A stretch of DNA of 64,000 bases, taken from Combretum micranthum. Taxonomy: Eukaryota; Streptophyta; Magnoliopsida; Myrtales; Combretaceae. Numbering within the stretch: the stretch's first letter is position 1; the number at the start of each line of letters is the position of its first letter. Both the position numbers and the translations under genes were made by a program. Below the pieces are notes generated by a model that had not been told where the DNA came from, made no database searches, and saw only the letters and a program-made list of their open reading frames with translations. The stretch is from the NCBI GenBank assembly GCA_024138025.1, contig JAMXBD010001385.1, positions 310,001 through 374,000 of the forward strand, written 5' to 3'. This document shows, one piece after another, positions 48,586 through 61,335 of the stretch.

Positions 48586-48779
48586 TGTCAACTCATATTA
48601 TTTTGGCTGATGGTTTAACTTAGTAGCCATGTGTCCTTATTTCATTGGTTTCTGTTTTGTATATATATTGACCTTTTTAAGTGTTTTCTCTATTATTAGA
48701 AATATACAGAATTTCCTTTGTTCTCTTTCCTGGTTCGTTGATTCTTCGTCTTTGTTCATTCTTGTGCTCGCGTCTCACA
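48586..48779 (+). repeat. 3' LTR of copia element 2
   Basis: TGTCAACTCATA...GTCTCACA, 194 bp, about 14 differences from the 5' LTR by eye. Confidence 0.95.
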
Positions 48780-48940
48780 CTTGTTAAATATAACATAATA
48801 GTAGAGGTGAAAAGCAAAATTGACTTCAACAACACATGAACAAATGGTTACTCCTCGATGATAAATATAAACATTCCTGTCTGATCGCATCAAGTTGTGA
48901 AATTTTATATTTCGATAATATTGAAATTCTCCGTGTTTCC

Positions 48941-51900
48941 TGAAAAATTCCTAAATATATAAAATTGTAATGGAAAAAATGTAATTAGATTGCATATAAT
49001 TATGGGTAAATTTGAACCTTAAAATTTAAATTAGAACATTAATCAAATTCTCAAGCTAAATCATAAAATTAATTTAGCTAAAACTTATTCCATTTCGTCT
49101 ACCTAATTCTAAAGCTTTCCTATCTAATTTCTAAAGCCCCTAAAATAATGATAATAATAATTTTCAACTCAAATTACATGTTTTAACCTAGGTAACCTCA
49201 TCAAAATATCTCAAATCTCTCCATTCTTATGGTGACACATGTCTCCTAGCCTACTCATTTAATTCTAGCCAAATGGTCCTAAAAAACTCACTTTTTCTCT
49301 AATTACATTACATCAAAACCAAACCAACTAGCCTATAATAAGAATTGGACACATAACACTATATACTCCTTTTTCCTTTACTCTACCCACCGAGAATTTT
49401 AGCAAAAATGAGCCCGAAGTCTGAAATTTTCGGCAACATATTACACCCTAAAACCCTACTAAAACCCACTTCTTTTCTTTCTTATTTTCTTGCACGAGAA
49501 CAACATTTACAAAACATCAAATACCCATTTTATTGCCTTTCTTTTCAGCTGAAACAAAACCAAAGATCTCCATTATTTTAACTCCAAAATTATTTTCAAG
49601 ACAATTCTAATTAGGTAAAGTATTACCTATTTTTTATACTCAATCAATAACTCTTTCCATCATCTATTCTAATCTCTAATTTCATCTAATTCTTAGGTAA
49701 TTTTGAAGAACAAAGTGAAGATTAATTTTGGAGTTGGATTGGTAGCATCTATAACAAAAATTAGTAGTAGTGGTGGAAGGATTTGAAAAAAATTCCTTAT
49801 TAATCCAACAAAGCTAGTAAGTACATTTATTTTATTGAATGTTGATTGCATTTCTGTTATTGAAATTGATGTTGATGACAAGATTAATATTAAATTGATA
49901 ATGAAATGGGGTTGATAAATATAATATAAACATGCTGAAAATTGGTCATTATAAATATATATATATATATATATTAGTATTGTTTGTTTATTTCAGTGGA
50001 AATCATTCAGTTACGTGTGTGTAAGCTGGCATATGTATGTATTCTGTTAATTGAAATTTATGCATTTGATATCGTCATTTGTAATTCTTGACGTACAGAA
50101 TATTACATTTAACTCCACTGCATCGTTATTCATTAAAAATTTATGATTAAAGAATTTTTTTCCGTCTTTGAGGAAATTGAGTAAGGAATCGGATTGATTA
50201 ATGTCATCAGTTAGGAAAACTAAATATGGACATGAATATATAGGCCTTTTTAGAGCCTGTTCGTGTATTCTAGAAACTTTAATTGGCTATTAAACATATT
50301 CTCATTCGTTAATGCTAACTTAAAACTTCATAACAACACCGTTTGGAAGAATAATGACTATATTGATTCAACATTATAAATTATGCCGAGTGAATATAAA
50401 TATATGTATATAAAAGTTCAATCTAATTAAGCTATAAAAGCTAAACATGCCTAATATGTGTAGTTGGGTATTCGAATGGTATAATCCTTTATAATTAATT
50501 TTGCACGCGATTTGGAAAATGTGAAGTACGTATGTAAATTTTCAAAATGTTGATTCAAAATTGGGAATGGTTTAGTATAAATTGATGTTCTATGATATTT
50601 TATATGCTGGAATTGATTCATTAATGTGCTGAAAATCCTAGAGAATAATAATTTAACTTGAAATTATATTGCTATGTGCTTGATTATAGTTATTGAACTG
50701 GAAATTGATGATTGATGAATCAATGTTGATGCTAGATTCATGATGATGATGATGTGCATATAAATATATATATGCAAAATGATATATATATATATATATA
50801 TATCCGTGTGTGTTAACGTCGTTATAGTACTAATTTGTTGACGAAATGATTTTAATCATTTATATGTTAAGATGGCGTATATGTGTTTGTGTTGAGTCTT
50901 TTTTCCTTTTTTTTTTTTGTGTAAATATAAGTTTATAGGCTAAGATAATATTTGGGCTTACAATTAATAATATTAGAACCATTAGCTAATTATATCTCCA
51001 TTGTTGTTTAGCTCTTCTGTTTCCTTTGGCATTATTTTTCTGTGTATTGTTTTCGTTACGGTTCTTGGCTTTTCTTCTCAGTAGTTTCTCGATCCCCGAC
51101 CTGTGTCTCTTCCGGCCCAGTGTAAAATCGTCTCTAGCAACAAGTCTCCTTCGCAATGTTCCAATTTTATATTCATGGTCTAAATTGATTAATTAAAACT
51201 TGCATGGACTTTTAAAATTATAAAATAAGCTTAGATGCTAATTTCAGCCTAACTTGGCTAAATAAATTAAAATAAGCTACAATCCAACTAATATTAGGTT
51301 AGTAAATTCTTTAAGTCCTATAACTTGATTTTAGCTAAATAGGCCTATTACAACTCAAACGGTCCTAAATCACTCGAATAGATTTTCCTTAGAAGCCTTA
51401 GTGCCTCGAACCAAAATAATTACTAAACTAGTTGATATGTATTTAAATTCTACAATATCGGCCCAACGTACTTTATCTACTCAATTAGGCCTATTTCAAA
51501 AATATTTAAATCCATTATCAATTTATAGGTATTAAATTACCAAATGAGCTCATATAATACTTATTGGGCCTAAAAGCTCTAAATTACACCTAGTGGGCCT
51601 AAATAGGAATTTAGAAGGCCCAATAACTTCAGCTAAATCTAGATTGCAATTCTATTGGGCTTTAAACTCAATTCTTAGGTCCAATAACCAATATTACTCT
51701 AATTGGACCTAAATTCAAATAAAGCCCAATTCTACTATTAATATTTATATTCCAATGGACCCGATTCCTAAACACTAAAGCCCATTACCTTAAAAAGTAA
51801 AAAACTTTAGAGGATTTCTTATTGGGCTTGATTTATGATCCCTAAAAGCCCAATATATGTAAATAATCATTTCAATTTTCAAATTTAATGGGCTTAGTCC

Positions 51901-53102
51901 AAATTACCTAAGTCCTATTACCTTAAACGAATTTGATTCAATAATAACCTAAAGGCCTTATATTACATAAAACCTTATGTTAATTAATTAATCAATATGA
52001 TATGAATAATTGGCTTGTATACTCAATTCTTATACCATTAATTTCCTTAGTCATTCTTACACCTAGGATGAGAGGTGGCAATCTTGCGAGGCGATGCCAA
52101 TATGGTAGTTAAGCGCTTAGGCCATCGAAGATGGTTCAGCAAGTAGCCAATAGAGGAACGATAGCGGGATAACACCTGCTTATGTTTAGAAAGAAGTTAT
52201 ATTTATTCTGTTTAGGATTATGTGCTTCATTAAATCGAGCAACGTAATTGACTAAAATAAGTAGAGTCACGTAACGGTTGTAAACCCTAGACGAAGCTAT
52301 TACCAATTAGAGATAAGAGATATAGATATTCAGCCTATCGTATATCAATCTTCTGAGCAGTTACTGCCACTCTGAATCCCCAAGATCCTAATGTGTTGTT
52401 GGAGTGTGAGTACTCCACTGATGACTTGCTGCACTTGAATTAACAAGATATAAATTATTGACTATTGCATTGCATTTAAATACATGTGTGTGAATCATGT
52501 GTGTGCTTGAGTTGTTGTGTACTGGGCTTGGACTCACTCTTTTCCTTTTTCGGGTGACAATGAATATGATAATTGTTATAACGATGAGAGTTACAGTACT
52601 AATCTCGAGTATTTCATTAAGGAGTATGGTGACGACTGTAGCACATGATCTGATGGATGCATTAGATGTGAACCACATACACCATAATTTGTATAGAGTT
52701 AGAGAGTCTCTTGTTAAGCCCGAACACTTTACGATGGTTTTTAATAATCCGATTTAACTCATGTTGTATGAGATACTCAAAGTCATCTGCTTTACTTTTG
52801 ATACTTTTGTTTTGGGTATTACGAGATACCTTGAGATGATTTTTGATACTATTATATCTTATACCTGTTATATATGTATTGGTTACTCATGCAAGTAACA
52901 TTTTTGTGAAATTTTTTGTAAAGCTTTTACTTTTCCGCTGCATTATAAATGTTTTCAAAACCTAAGTGAACGATTTCAAAATCTAAAATTTGATAGCAAA
53001 CAATTACGATAAACATATAGTTTTTGACAGTCTTAACATATAACATCTAATTATTATACGTAGCAAAATTGAACACGCTTTCACACCATTTGGGATGTGA
53101 CA
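48941..53102 (-). mobile_element. Long LTR-like element D (solo LTR candidate) with target duplication
   Basis: It starts TGAAAAATTCC and ends TTTGGGATGTGACA, with TTTCC on both sides (48936-48940 and 53103-53107). On the minus strand it begins TGTCACATCCCAAA, a start common among Ty3-group LTRs. It has the same architecture as copies A-C (AT-rich, no gag or pol, an actccactgatgactt-type block near 52410), but most internal text is not alignable by eye, so it is a separate family or very diverged. It contains (TA)n runs near 49955 and 50785. The 4.16 kb length is large for a solo LTR; a gag-pol-less non-autonomous element is the alternative. Confidence 0.65.
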
Positions 53103-53107
53103 TTTCC

Positions 53108-54585
53108 TTTTAGGAGACCAACTTCCGAGGGTTGAGGATTTTATCAATCATTGCCCTAGATTTATCATGTTGGAAAGTTCTATCTACAAGATGATGCTGT
53201 CAGCAAAACAGATGATTGATCTTTTCTTTTCGTGAATGTCAACTCATAGGACGTTAGCCGTATTAGTAAGAAATTGTTTGATATTTACCCGTTTTAAAAA
53301 AAGAGTTATACTAACCTTTTTGAGCTTGTTTAAAAGTGGGTAAAAATACATAGCCTGATAAACATGCAGGCCAAATGGGTTGGCGTTTTATGGCTGAGTT
53401 GGCCTGGGCGAAGATTAAAGAAAAGAAAGTTGAAAATTAAACTTAACAGGAAAGGGGAAAAAAAAAAAACCGGAGAAAATTAAAATCACCCTTTCTTTAT
53501 GTTCGGATCAAAATTCGGTTAGATTCTTCTATGTTTAAATAAGCTAATTTAAGTAATGATAAATATACATAAATAAGCTAACCTTAAGACTTGGTCCTCC
53601 TTGAAGCGTACAAGCAACAACGGTACCATAACATATATAGCAAACTGGAGAGGTCCAATGCAACTAAATATTTTATTTTTAGTATTCTGTTAAATGTTAA
53701 CTTATCCAATAATTTAAAAAAATATATATTTATCCGTATATATAAGTGATTAAAATAGCAATCATTAATAAACATATATATAAATCACGTGATAATTAGT
53801 TTTTTTATTCGATTGCATAAATAGATTAAAATGATTAAATTGGTTTTTTTTTTTTATCTCATTTAACCAACTAAGATGTCCATATGAATTAAAAGGGTCA
53901 ATAAGTAAGCTGGTTCATTCAATCTGCCGATCAAAGTCAACCGGAAAGAGTTAAGAAATCCTAACCCGTTCACTAAATAGACCGAAAATTTCGTGGCCTA
54001 ATATTACTCCCAAGCCAAATCGGTTCGGTCCAGCAAGTCCATTTAGCCCATGCACAAATGTAGGAGAGCCAGTTGTTAATAAGTGCCACAAAAGATTCAG
54101 CTTATCTTTTTTTATTATTATTTAATATTAAATAGACACAGATAAAGAAACGATTACGTTTTAGGTTATCACTGAATTCCCCCGTTAGGAGAGCATTTTC
54201 CATCCTAAAACATGCGAAAGAACAGGATATCAGCAAGCATCCTCATTGACAGCATCTCAACCCGTCATGTACGTGCACCTATTGGAGATAAATCTTTTCA
54301 TTTAATTTTTTAAAATGATACCATGTAACAAAAACGCTATACTTTAGTTATTAAATCGACACAATTTAAACTATATATTAATTGAAAAATAAAGGAAAAC
54401 TATAGAAAAATAAATAGAGATGGTCTAAATCTGCATCAATTCCTTATTAAATCCTAGTCATTGATCATTAAAGATTGATGGCTTAATTATTATAAATAAA
54501 TATATCCAGCTTCCTGGGCTTTGATATTACTTTTAAAAGTAATTCGTATTAAAAGTGCATTCATGTATATATGCCTTCAATACGA
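53108..54585. other. Gene-free region
   Basis: No gene or element is supported. Short AT-driven frames and poly-T runs only. Confidence 0.6.
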
Positions 54586-54589
54586 GCCT

Positions 54590-55310
54590 TGCAAAATAAA
54601 ACGCAATTTTGTGTGAATGGTTTTGTCGTTAATTTTGATGAGACTGGTCTCGTTATTATCTAACAGCTCATACAATACCCAATTGTGATCGAATAAGTAA
54701 AATAGTTAATATTTTAATTATTATATTTATTTTAATGGTTAGACGGTTAACTAAAAGGTCCCATCAACCGAACATTAGTACCACAAACGCATCACAAACA
54801 TATGTACAAAACCCCATCATTAAACACCAGCCCTGACTTATGATCCACTAACCAACACAATCCCCAGACCCCAAACACCAAACTCCAAAATATATATCTC
54901 CAGCTCCAAACTATGGGTCTGTTTGTTTTGGCTTTTTTTCGGCAGATACAGACACTTTTTCAAACTTTTTTCTAACAAATTATTTATCAAGAAATAGATA
55001 TAGATAAAAAAAAGTTGACAGTTTTCATCAAAAGAACAAATAGAACAAATATAGATAAAATTTAGATGCAAATCGGATATATATTACACATATCATTTTA
55101 AAAAAGAGACAGATACAGATGAAAAACAGACAATCCAAACAGAAACCCCAAACTCAAACTTTAACACCCAACACAATATAATAACTCTGAAATGCATATT
55201 CTACTACAAAACACCAACCGTACACGATAGCATAATATGGAAAAGAGAAGTCAATCTTTAAACATATCAATTTCAGCAAAATAAATATCAAATACATATG
55301 TTAAACAATA
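54590..55310. repeat. Paralog of the 37.69-38.04 kb segment, interrupted by a MITE
   Basis: Text on both sides of the MITE (gcaaaataaaacgcaa; ccaaactat / aaactcaaac; gaaatgcatattctactac; aatatggaaaaga) follows the same order as 37.70-38.03 kb, where it is uninterrupted. Non-coding. Confidence 0.7.
54915..55148. mobile_element. Short non-autonomous DNA transposon (MITE)
   Basis: About 234 bp with inverted ends GGGTCTGTTTG and CCAAACAGAAACC. It is flanked by CAAACTAT and CAAACTCA, an imperfect 8-bp direct repeat that would fit a hAT-type target duplication. The paralogous segment near 37.89 kb lacks the element, supporting insertion. A related copy lies at 10613-10812. The superfamily is not certain. 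Confidence 0.7.
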
Positions 55311-57030
55311 AAAGTTTACTTAGAATAGACTACTTTGCATAATTTATATACATCTTAATTTAAAGCAATTATACTTTAAATAGAACATCTGTTGTGTCTT
55401 AGATAGCCGTTAATGACTTGGCTGTAGAGGTTGCACAATCTATGCAATTTAAGTACCTAAGAAAATCCTATGTGCTATATTCAATTAATGATGAGTAAGG
55501 CAATGGGCTCGTCATCAACCAGTTTACAAGCCCTTTGATACAAGGAGTCCCACAAAACATGCGTCTAGTCTGTATGCCTATTTATGATTAGGATTTTTAA
55601 TTATAACAATTTAATATTATACTCCATTATAAGCCTAATTTAATCTTTAGCATCGCCGCCATTACCCCCACCCCCCATATATATGTATATATATGTATAT
55701 AGCTACTACTCCAATGATGTAATCAATTGTTATTATTCTTTCTTCTTTGATTAATCCTTGTTCATTTTGAATCTAATTCTAATATGAACATAACTTTTAG
55801 CTTGCATATCCTTATATACAACAATAATTATGACTTTCTCTTTATACAAACCATTCACAGTAAGAAAATCGGATTTTAAAGGAAAAAAATTATCTCTAAA
55901 CATAAATTTTTATTGCAAAAATCAATGTCACTGATTTTTTTTCTATAAGATCAAAGCTTCTAGCAATTTTCCATTGTAAAATTCTTGTCTCTAGTGATTT
56001 ACAAGACATACTTTATTTGAACTCCATCTCCATTAGTGAAACCATTTGGTATTGTTAATTAAAGTTGAATGGGATATATGAACCGATTTTGTTTAAGATA
56101 ATTCTACTAACCCTATAATACAGCCATGCCATAGATTTTTGTTTAAGTTTATTAAATAGCACTCAAAGTACTAAGCAATAGTTGAATTCTTACTATATTA
56201 TATTCTCATTACCTATCCAAATATTTCATCTAGAAACAAAAATCTAGTTTTACAAACAATCTCAATATTTTAATAAATCTCTATTATAATTATTTAGAAA
56301 ATTGAAGACAATAATACAGGAATCATGTTTTCCAAATAGGCACTTGATATAATGTAGTTATTTATAAGTTTTTTAATTAACTGACAGGCAAAATCAGAGT
56401 CTAAAACATACTCGACACCTATCAAATGGTCGGTTAGATTTAGTTCTTTAAACACTAAAGGGGCGGTGTATTACATATTGAAGATTTTCGTATTTCAACC
56501 TCTTTTAAACTTGAACACAAAACATGGCCAGATTATGCATAAATTGAACAAAAGCGAAAAAACAATTTGTATCTAAGAGAGCCATAAACAGGGTCAAGCT
56601 TCTAAATAGCAAACCTAAATAAGGTCAAGCTCCCAAGAATATATACAAAAGGAATAAAAGCATAAAAATGATTAGACTCTTTGAACTGAGGCTTTAACAT
56701 TTGAGAGTAACAAATGACATCAAAAACAATTTAGGCCGCTTTAAAGGCCATCACTCTCATAGCTTTGATCATGCTATGTGAGTGGCATCTTTATCAAATC
56801 CTTCCTCTAAATATATGCAGATAGAAATATGCAATTCACCTGGTTAATCTGCCTTGTGTTGTCAAAATAACATATCTTAACAGCCTTTCAAATATGAATA
56901 TTTTGGTGCTTAAAGTTTCATAGAGTTGGCATGTCAAGACAATGAGTCTTAAAATTAAGAAGCACATCACCTAACAATTATAATGTTCAAAATCATGAAC
57001 ACTCCCAAGTTTGCTTCTCTAGACGCTAAA
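55311..57030. other. Gene-free region with a possible CACTA relic
   Basis: No gene. At about 55865-56000 the text (tatctctaaacataaatttttattgcaaaa, read in parts, and ttcttgtctctagtg) resembles the CACTA subterminal region at 21650-21795 in decayed form. A TA-rich tandem tract (tatatatgtatatatatgta) occurs near 55680. Confidence 0.45.
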
Positions 57031-57110
57031 GATGCACATGACATTGTTTAAGACTTTGGGTAGCTTGAAAATGCATCGCAGGTGGACACATTCCACACGA
57101 ACCTTAATCT
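57031..57110 (-). pseudogene. LRR relic of another TNL copy
   Basis: The plus-strand text gaaaatgcatcgcaggtgga and cacattcc matches the 63-bp LRR units at 4676-4801. On the minus strand a frame reads ECVHLRCIFKLPK, parallel to GCVHLQSIPRLPS. Only about 25 codons are recognisable. It sits just left of a copy of the TNL-downstream unit, as expected for a decayed neighbour gene. Confidence 0.6.
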
Positions 57111-57319
57111 GCATGCAAGGCTGTGATGAGTATAAGGATGTGCCTGGATTAGTATTCACTCTAACATATCCATATTGGGTCAAAATTCATAGAACCTTAA
57201 TCTGTACCTCTAGTGGAATTACATTCTTTTATCTATCTTTATGGTATGCTCATAGAGAAGATATTCATGCAGTAGAACCTATGCATAAATAAGTTTGACA
57301 TAGATGGATGGGTTGCATT

Positions 57320-58240
57320 TTTGTTGTCCTAAACTAAGTAGAATAAACAACAGAGGACAAACTTTTTACCTCGAAAACAATTGTCTAATCATAAAGCCTC
57401 TTTTGGTAGGCTTTTGGTTCATCCAACAAATGTTTAGATTAATCTACAAAGAAAATCAAATTATTTTCTTGTTGCAATAATGTAGTTATAAGAGATTAAA
57501 TCAACAAGCTAGCTGGTTTGGACGAATAAACAAAAATAAACTTTTACAATTATAAGAAGTGTTTTCACAAACAGAAAAAAACTACTAAGAATTTTCCAGC
57601 GAGATTATGATTGTACTTAAATAATGGTGAAAAAAAGATGACAGCCAAATAATGGACAAGCTAAGTTACGTTGAATCCTTTCGTACACATCCAAGTGCTA
57701 GTGGCAAGGGGCAATAATAGTACGATGATATGGTATGCTAAATACATTAAATTTAAAAGTGACAGGACTAGGAATACATCTAAGATTGCTGTACAAATAG
57801 TTACTTGTTAAGAGTTGATTTTGCCTGAAAGTAATATTGAAAAATGCGTGTGATAATCATTCGTATTTTATTTGAAGGAAACAAAATAAAAAAGAATTAG
57901 GGAACAAGGCAATTCATGTCATAAGTTACCACAAAGCAGGGGATTCTTCTTGGTCAAAAGCCAGTTAAGCAATCAAGAGGATCCAATTCAATTTGATGAC
58001 TTTATGAATCTACTATCTTACACATATGTATAGCTGTAAAACGTAAACTGTTAAAGAATTAGAAGATCCAACCTCTTTTGATTACTTGGACTATTTTGGT
58101 TAGTGAATAAAGTATCTCCCCCTCCCCTTATTTCCTCAATAACTTCAATGAAAAGTGGCCAAATTGATATGTTAGAGAGAACATGCTCTTATTTATGCAA
58201 GCATGGAGAAGAACATCTTGACAGCAACATTAGCCTAGAC
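57320..58240. repeat. TNL-downstream repeat unit, copy 4 (partial)
   Basis: 57320-57560 parallels 2470-2760 (catccaacaaatgttt, gaaaatcaaat, caacaagct). 57640-57830 parallels 2860-3010 (taggaatac, gttacttgttaagagttg). 58120-58240 parallels 3150-3210 and 1240-1310 (cctcaataacttcaatgaaa; gagaacatgctc; catggagaagaacat). The order and orientation are the same as in copies 1 and 2. Non-coding. Confidence 0.6.
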
Positions 58241-58689
58241 TTTCACCAAACAAAACAAGCTTGTCCTTTGTTATCATTGCAGCTAGTGACCATTATTGTC
58301 ATCGATGGCATGGTATATAATTGATATCAACTCATCCATATTAGGTCAACACACACACACGTATGCACACACTTATTAATTCTAAATGTATAGTAATGTT
58401 TTAAAGTTTGATAGCTAAGTAAATGGAAAATTAAAAATCTCCTTTTTCTTGAGGCTGACCATATTACTGAATTTCTTCATGACTTTTAGTCTTTTACTTT
58501 TTTTATTTTCTTTTTCTTTTTTTTTATTATTACAACCTTGTAAGAGTTTTTTTTTTTTTTTTCATCAGAAGATATTTTCCACATTAGTATTTTAACAATT
58601 ATGTAACATTATAGGAGTTAATCCCATTGCATGATAATTATATTGTAGAATTTTACTAGGTATATTTATTGAAATCTTGGGGGTTTCAC

Positions 58690-59040
58690 ACTTTAAGTGT
58701 CTTTGGAGCAATCATGGTTGCCTATAAGTCCCTAAACACCTAATATATTCTCAATAAGTATATTCATGGACTTCAATAAACGAATTAATAAAAAAAAAAG
58801 AACAAATAAAAGGTAAATACTTGAGATAACAATTTTTCACAAAGAACATATGATGTAGTCACGTGTTTAAAAGAAATATATTTATATGATTTGTCTTATT
58901 AAGTCTCTATAATCCAACTATAAATTGTATGATATGTGATATGTATTCAATATATGAATTCGCAAATACTAATAAACTTGCCTCTTTGGCAATTTGCATT
59001 GATTATTTGTTGGCCTAATAGTTATTTTCTTATTTGAGCC
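58690..59040. repeat. Paralogous empty site of long-LTR copy A
   Basis: ctttaagtgtctttggagca at about 58692 matches the left flank of copy A (13681-13724). The text from about 58731 (ccctaaacacctaatatatt and onward) matches its right flank from 17768. The two halves are contiguous here, whereas 4 kb separates them at 13.7-17.8 kb. Confidence 0.65.
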
Positions 59041-59044
59041 AGGC

Positions 59045-59250
59045 TTTATAAGAGATTAAGCCAAGCTTATCTTAGACTCATTTAGACATAAATAAGCCAA
59101 GCTTGTCTTAGCCTCATCTAGACATAAATGAGTGTCTTAGATTCGTTTAGACACATAAATGAGCTAAGTTTGTTTTAAGCTTATACAAACATCAATGAGC
59201 CGAGCTTGTTATATGCCCATTTAAACATAAATGAGTCAAGCTAGAACTTG
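59045..59250. repeat. Minisatellite, about 37-40 bp period
   Basis: Degenerate tandem units of the form agccaagcttgtcttag followed by cctcatctagacataaatg, about five copies. The units differ by substitutions and small indels. Non-coding. Confidence 0.8.
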
Positions 59251-60373
59251 AGATTTCTTAACAAGCATGAGCTTGGACCTAATGTTTTTAAACTCAGTAA
59301 AAACTTGGATGAGCTCGACTCGAGTTTATTAATTTTTTTAATAATACGTTTGCACAATCTTACAACACAAGTTCAAATGCACGCTCTGAAAAACTTCAAA
59401 AACTCTCACTCGGGGTTTCAATTTTAGATAATTTCTCAGTTGTTTATCGCAACACATGGTTTTGACAATACAAAGATAATTATCCAATTCTCATTATGCT
59501 AGTTTTTTTTTTTTTTTAACTAAATCTTTGAATCCACCAATTGTTTGACAAAATTACCCAATTTTTTTTTTATTCTTCAATTAATATGACGTGTTTCTAC
59601 TTAATTGATGTTGTGTAGTGCTTATGCTTGTTGTGTAGTGCTTGTGTAGTTATGATGTTATGGTGTGACTTGAGATAATGTGGTTAAAGCTCATATTTTC
59701 CATAGCTAAGAAACTAATTCAAATTGACAAAATTTGTGAATCGCCTTTTGTGTACCTTGCTTATAAATCCTATGCTTGTACAATGTTAAGCTATGGGATA
59801 GAGTGCTAGATATATATTATACTGTTACTATCATCCTTAAAGGTAAAAAACGAGGCGTTAATCAAATAAGTAGTAGCGATGTTACTAAGAAGATTCCAAC
59901 TAGTTACCACTACCTATTTAGATTTGTCTATATATTTATAATAACTAGGCCTTTACACATTGAAACTGACTGCTAATTAAGGAATCATGTATAGATATTT
60001 GAGGCTAAGCATTATCCTTGATATACTTAGCTGCAATGATTTAATGTCCTTGTAGCCAAAGAACGTACTGGTCCTTCAGTTCTAGGAGTAGATACCTTGA
60101 ATCTGTGTGTTACAATCTCAAGTATAGATCATTAATAGTAGTTATTGGGATTACAAATTACAAAGTAATGAAATAATCATGCATATTCATATGCATTTTG
60201 ATTATATTACATTACACAACTAACATGACCAATCTATGTTATGCTATATCTTGTGTAAATGAATAATATCAATGACAAATTATGTTAAAATTTCTGTTTT
60301 GCTAATGGAAAGATCTTGCAAGGTCAAGATGGACTGTATTATGATCGGGGACCATTGAGGAATATAGAAGTAA
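59251..60373. other. Gene-free region
   Basis: AT-rich, no supported feature beyond a short direct repeat (ttgtgtagtgctt, twice near 59605-59650). Confidence 0.6.
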
Positions 60374-60769
60374 TAATGCAGCACGGAAGCGTTAAATAAC
60401 GAAAACCAATTCAATGATTGATTTCGAAACGTGAACTTGATCACACAATTGCTAAGCAATTGCAAATTCAGAAAAAATCTTCTTAATTCAATATCAAAGA
60501 TGTTAAAATATCAGTTGTCATTACAAAGACAAGCCTAAAGGCCTATTTATACTATTACATGAAAATCCTAAAAAGGCAAAATTCTAAAAAGGTGAATACA
60601 ATATTGACTAATAATAAAGACAAATAATAAATACAAATCTAAAAAGGAAAATAGTAAATACAATTTAGACCAATAATAAATACAAATAAATCGTGTGACA
60701 TAACTGACAAAGTAGACCTGCTTAAAGGCTGGTCAAGGACAGTGGAGTAGTAGCTTGTCATCCGCACCA
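60374..60769 (-). repeat. 3' LTR of the gag-only element
   Basis: Aligns over its whole length with 62063-62487. The outer end reads TAATGC instead of TGATGC. It lacks the extra ~29 bp (a second ggtcaa..ggac block) present in the 5' LTR near 62430-62458. Confidence 0.9.
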
Positions 60770-61335
60770 TTCTCTCCAACCAGCAAAGAACTCCACCTCG
60801 AGTTCTCGTTTTTTCCGCCTTTTTCTCTTATTCTTTCTCTCTTTGGATTGTCTTGATTTATGCCATTTATCTCGTTATTTGATTGTGATTTGCAACACCA
60901 CCACCACCACCCACCCCCCCCACCCCCCCAACCCACACACACACACACAACCATCCTTGAGTTTTCTTTTAAATCTGTTTGCGCGCAATCTGGATGGATT
61001 GGAGTGACAACTGGACAATCGTTTTCCATGTTGATATGAAGCGATAGGATAGATGTACTCACTAATTCTGGCATTTCCTTTGGGTCATGATGTAATTTCT
61101 TGGACAAATCATTGAGCCCCACATTTTTAATTTCATTCATTGTTGCACTAAATCTGTTGGGAGTTTCTTTAGCCTCCACCTCTTTAGTAACTATCAACAC
61201 ATGTTTGTCAATTAACGGAGGCTTCTCCACAACGACTTCCTCACCAACATAATCTTTGTAAGCATCAGTTTCTTCCCCCATTATCCTCACCATCACTAAT
61301 TTGAGTACTTTGATCTTCGAGGGTTGAGTTATCAT
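60733..61335 (-). pseudogene. C-terminal part of the gag-only element ORF
   Basis: An open frame of 200 codons overlaps the Gag frame by 71 bases and continues in a different frame. It contains acidic, Lys-rich text (for example EVVVEKPPLIDKHVLIV), then a low-complexity Gly/Trp stretch encoded by a compound (CA)n / C-run / CCA microsatellite (about 60897-60952). It ends ENSRWSSLLVGENGADD, crossing into the 3' LTR. The NSR..SL...GEN ending resembles the closing motif of pol in Ty3 elements, so this frame seems to join Gag-proximal and pol-terminal sequence after an internal deletion. No enzyme domain is present. Confidence 0.6.

Larger units (their letters stand above)
43754..48779 (+). mobile_element. 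Ty1/copia retrotransposon 2, structurally complete but inactive
   Basis: Two 194-bp LTRs (43754-43947 and 48586-48779), an exact target duplication CTTGT (43749-43753 and 48780-48784), an adjacent PBS TGGTATTAGAGC and a purine tract gaggggggg before the 3' LTR. The polyprotein order is Gag, protease, integrase, RT, RNase H (Ty1/copia, RE1-like). By eye the LTRs differ at about 14 positions, so the insertion is not recent. Nonsense codons and frameshifts occur in every domain, so it cannot encode its own machinery. Confidence 0.95.
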
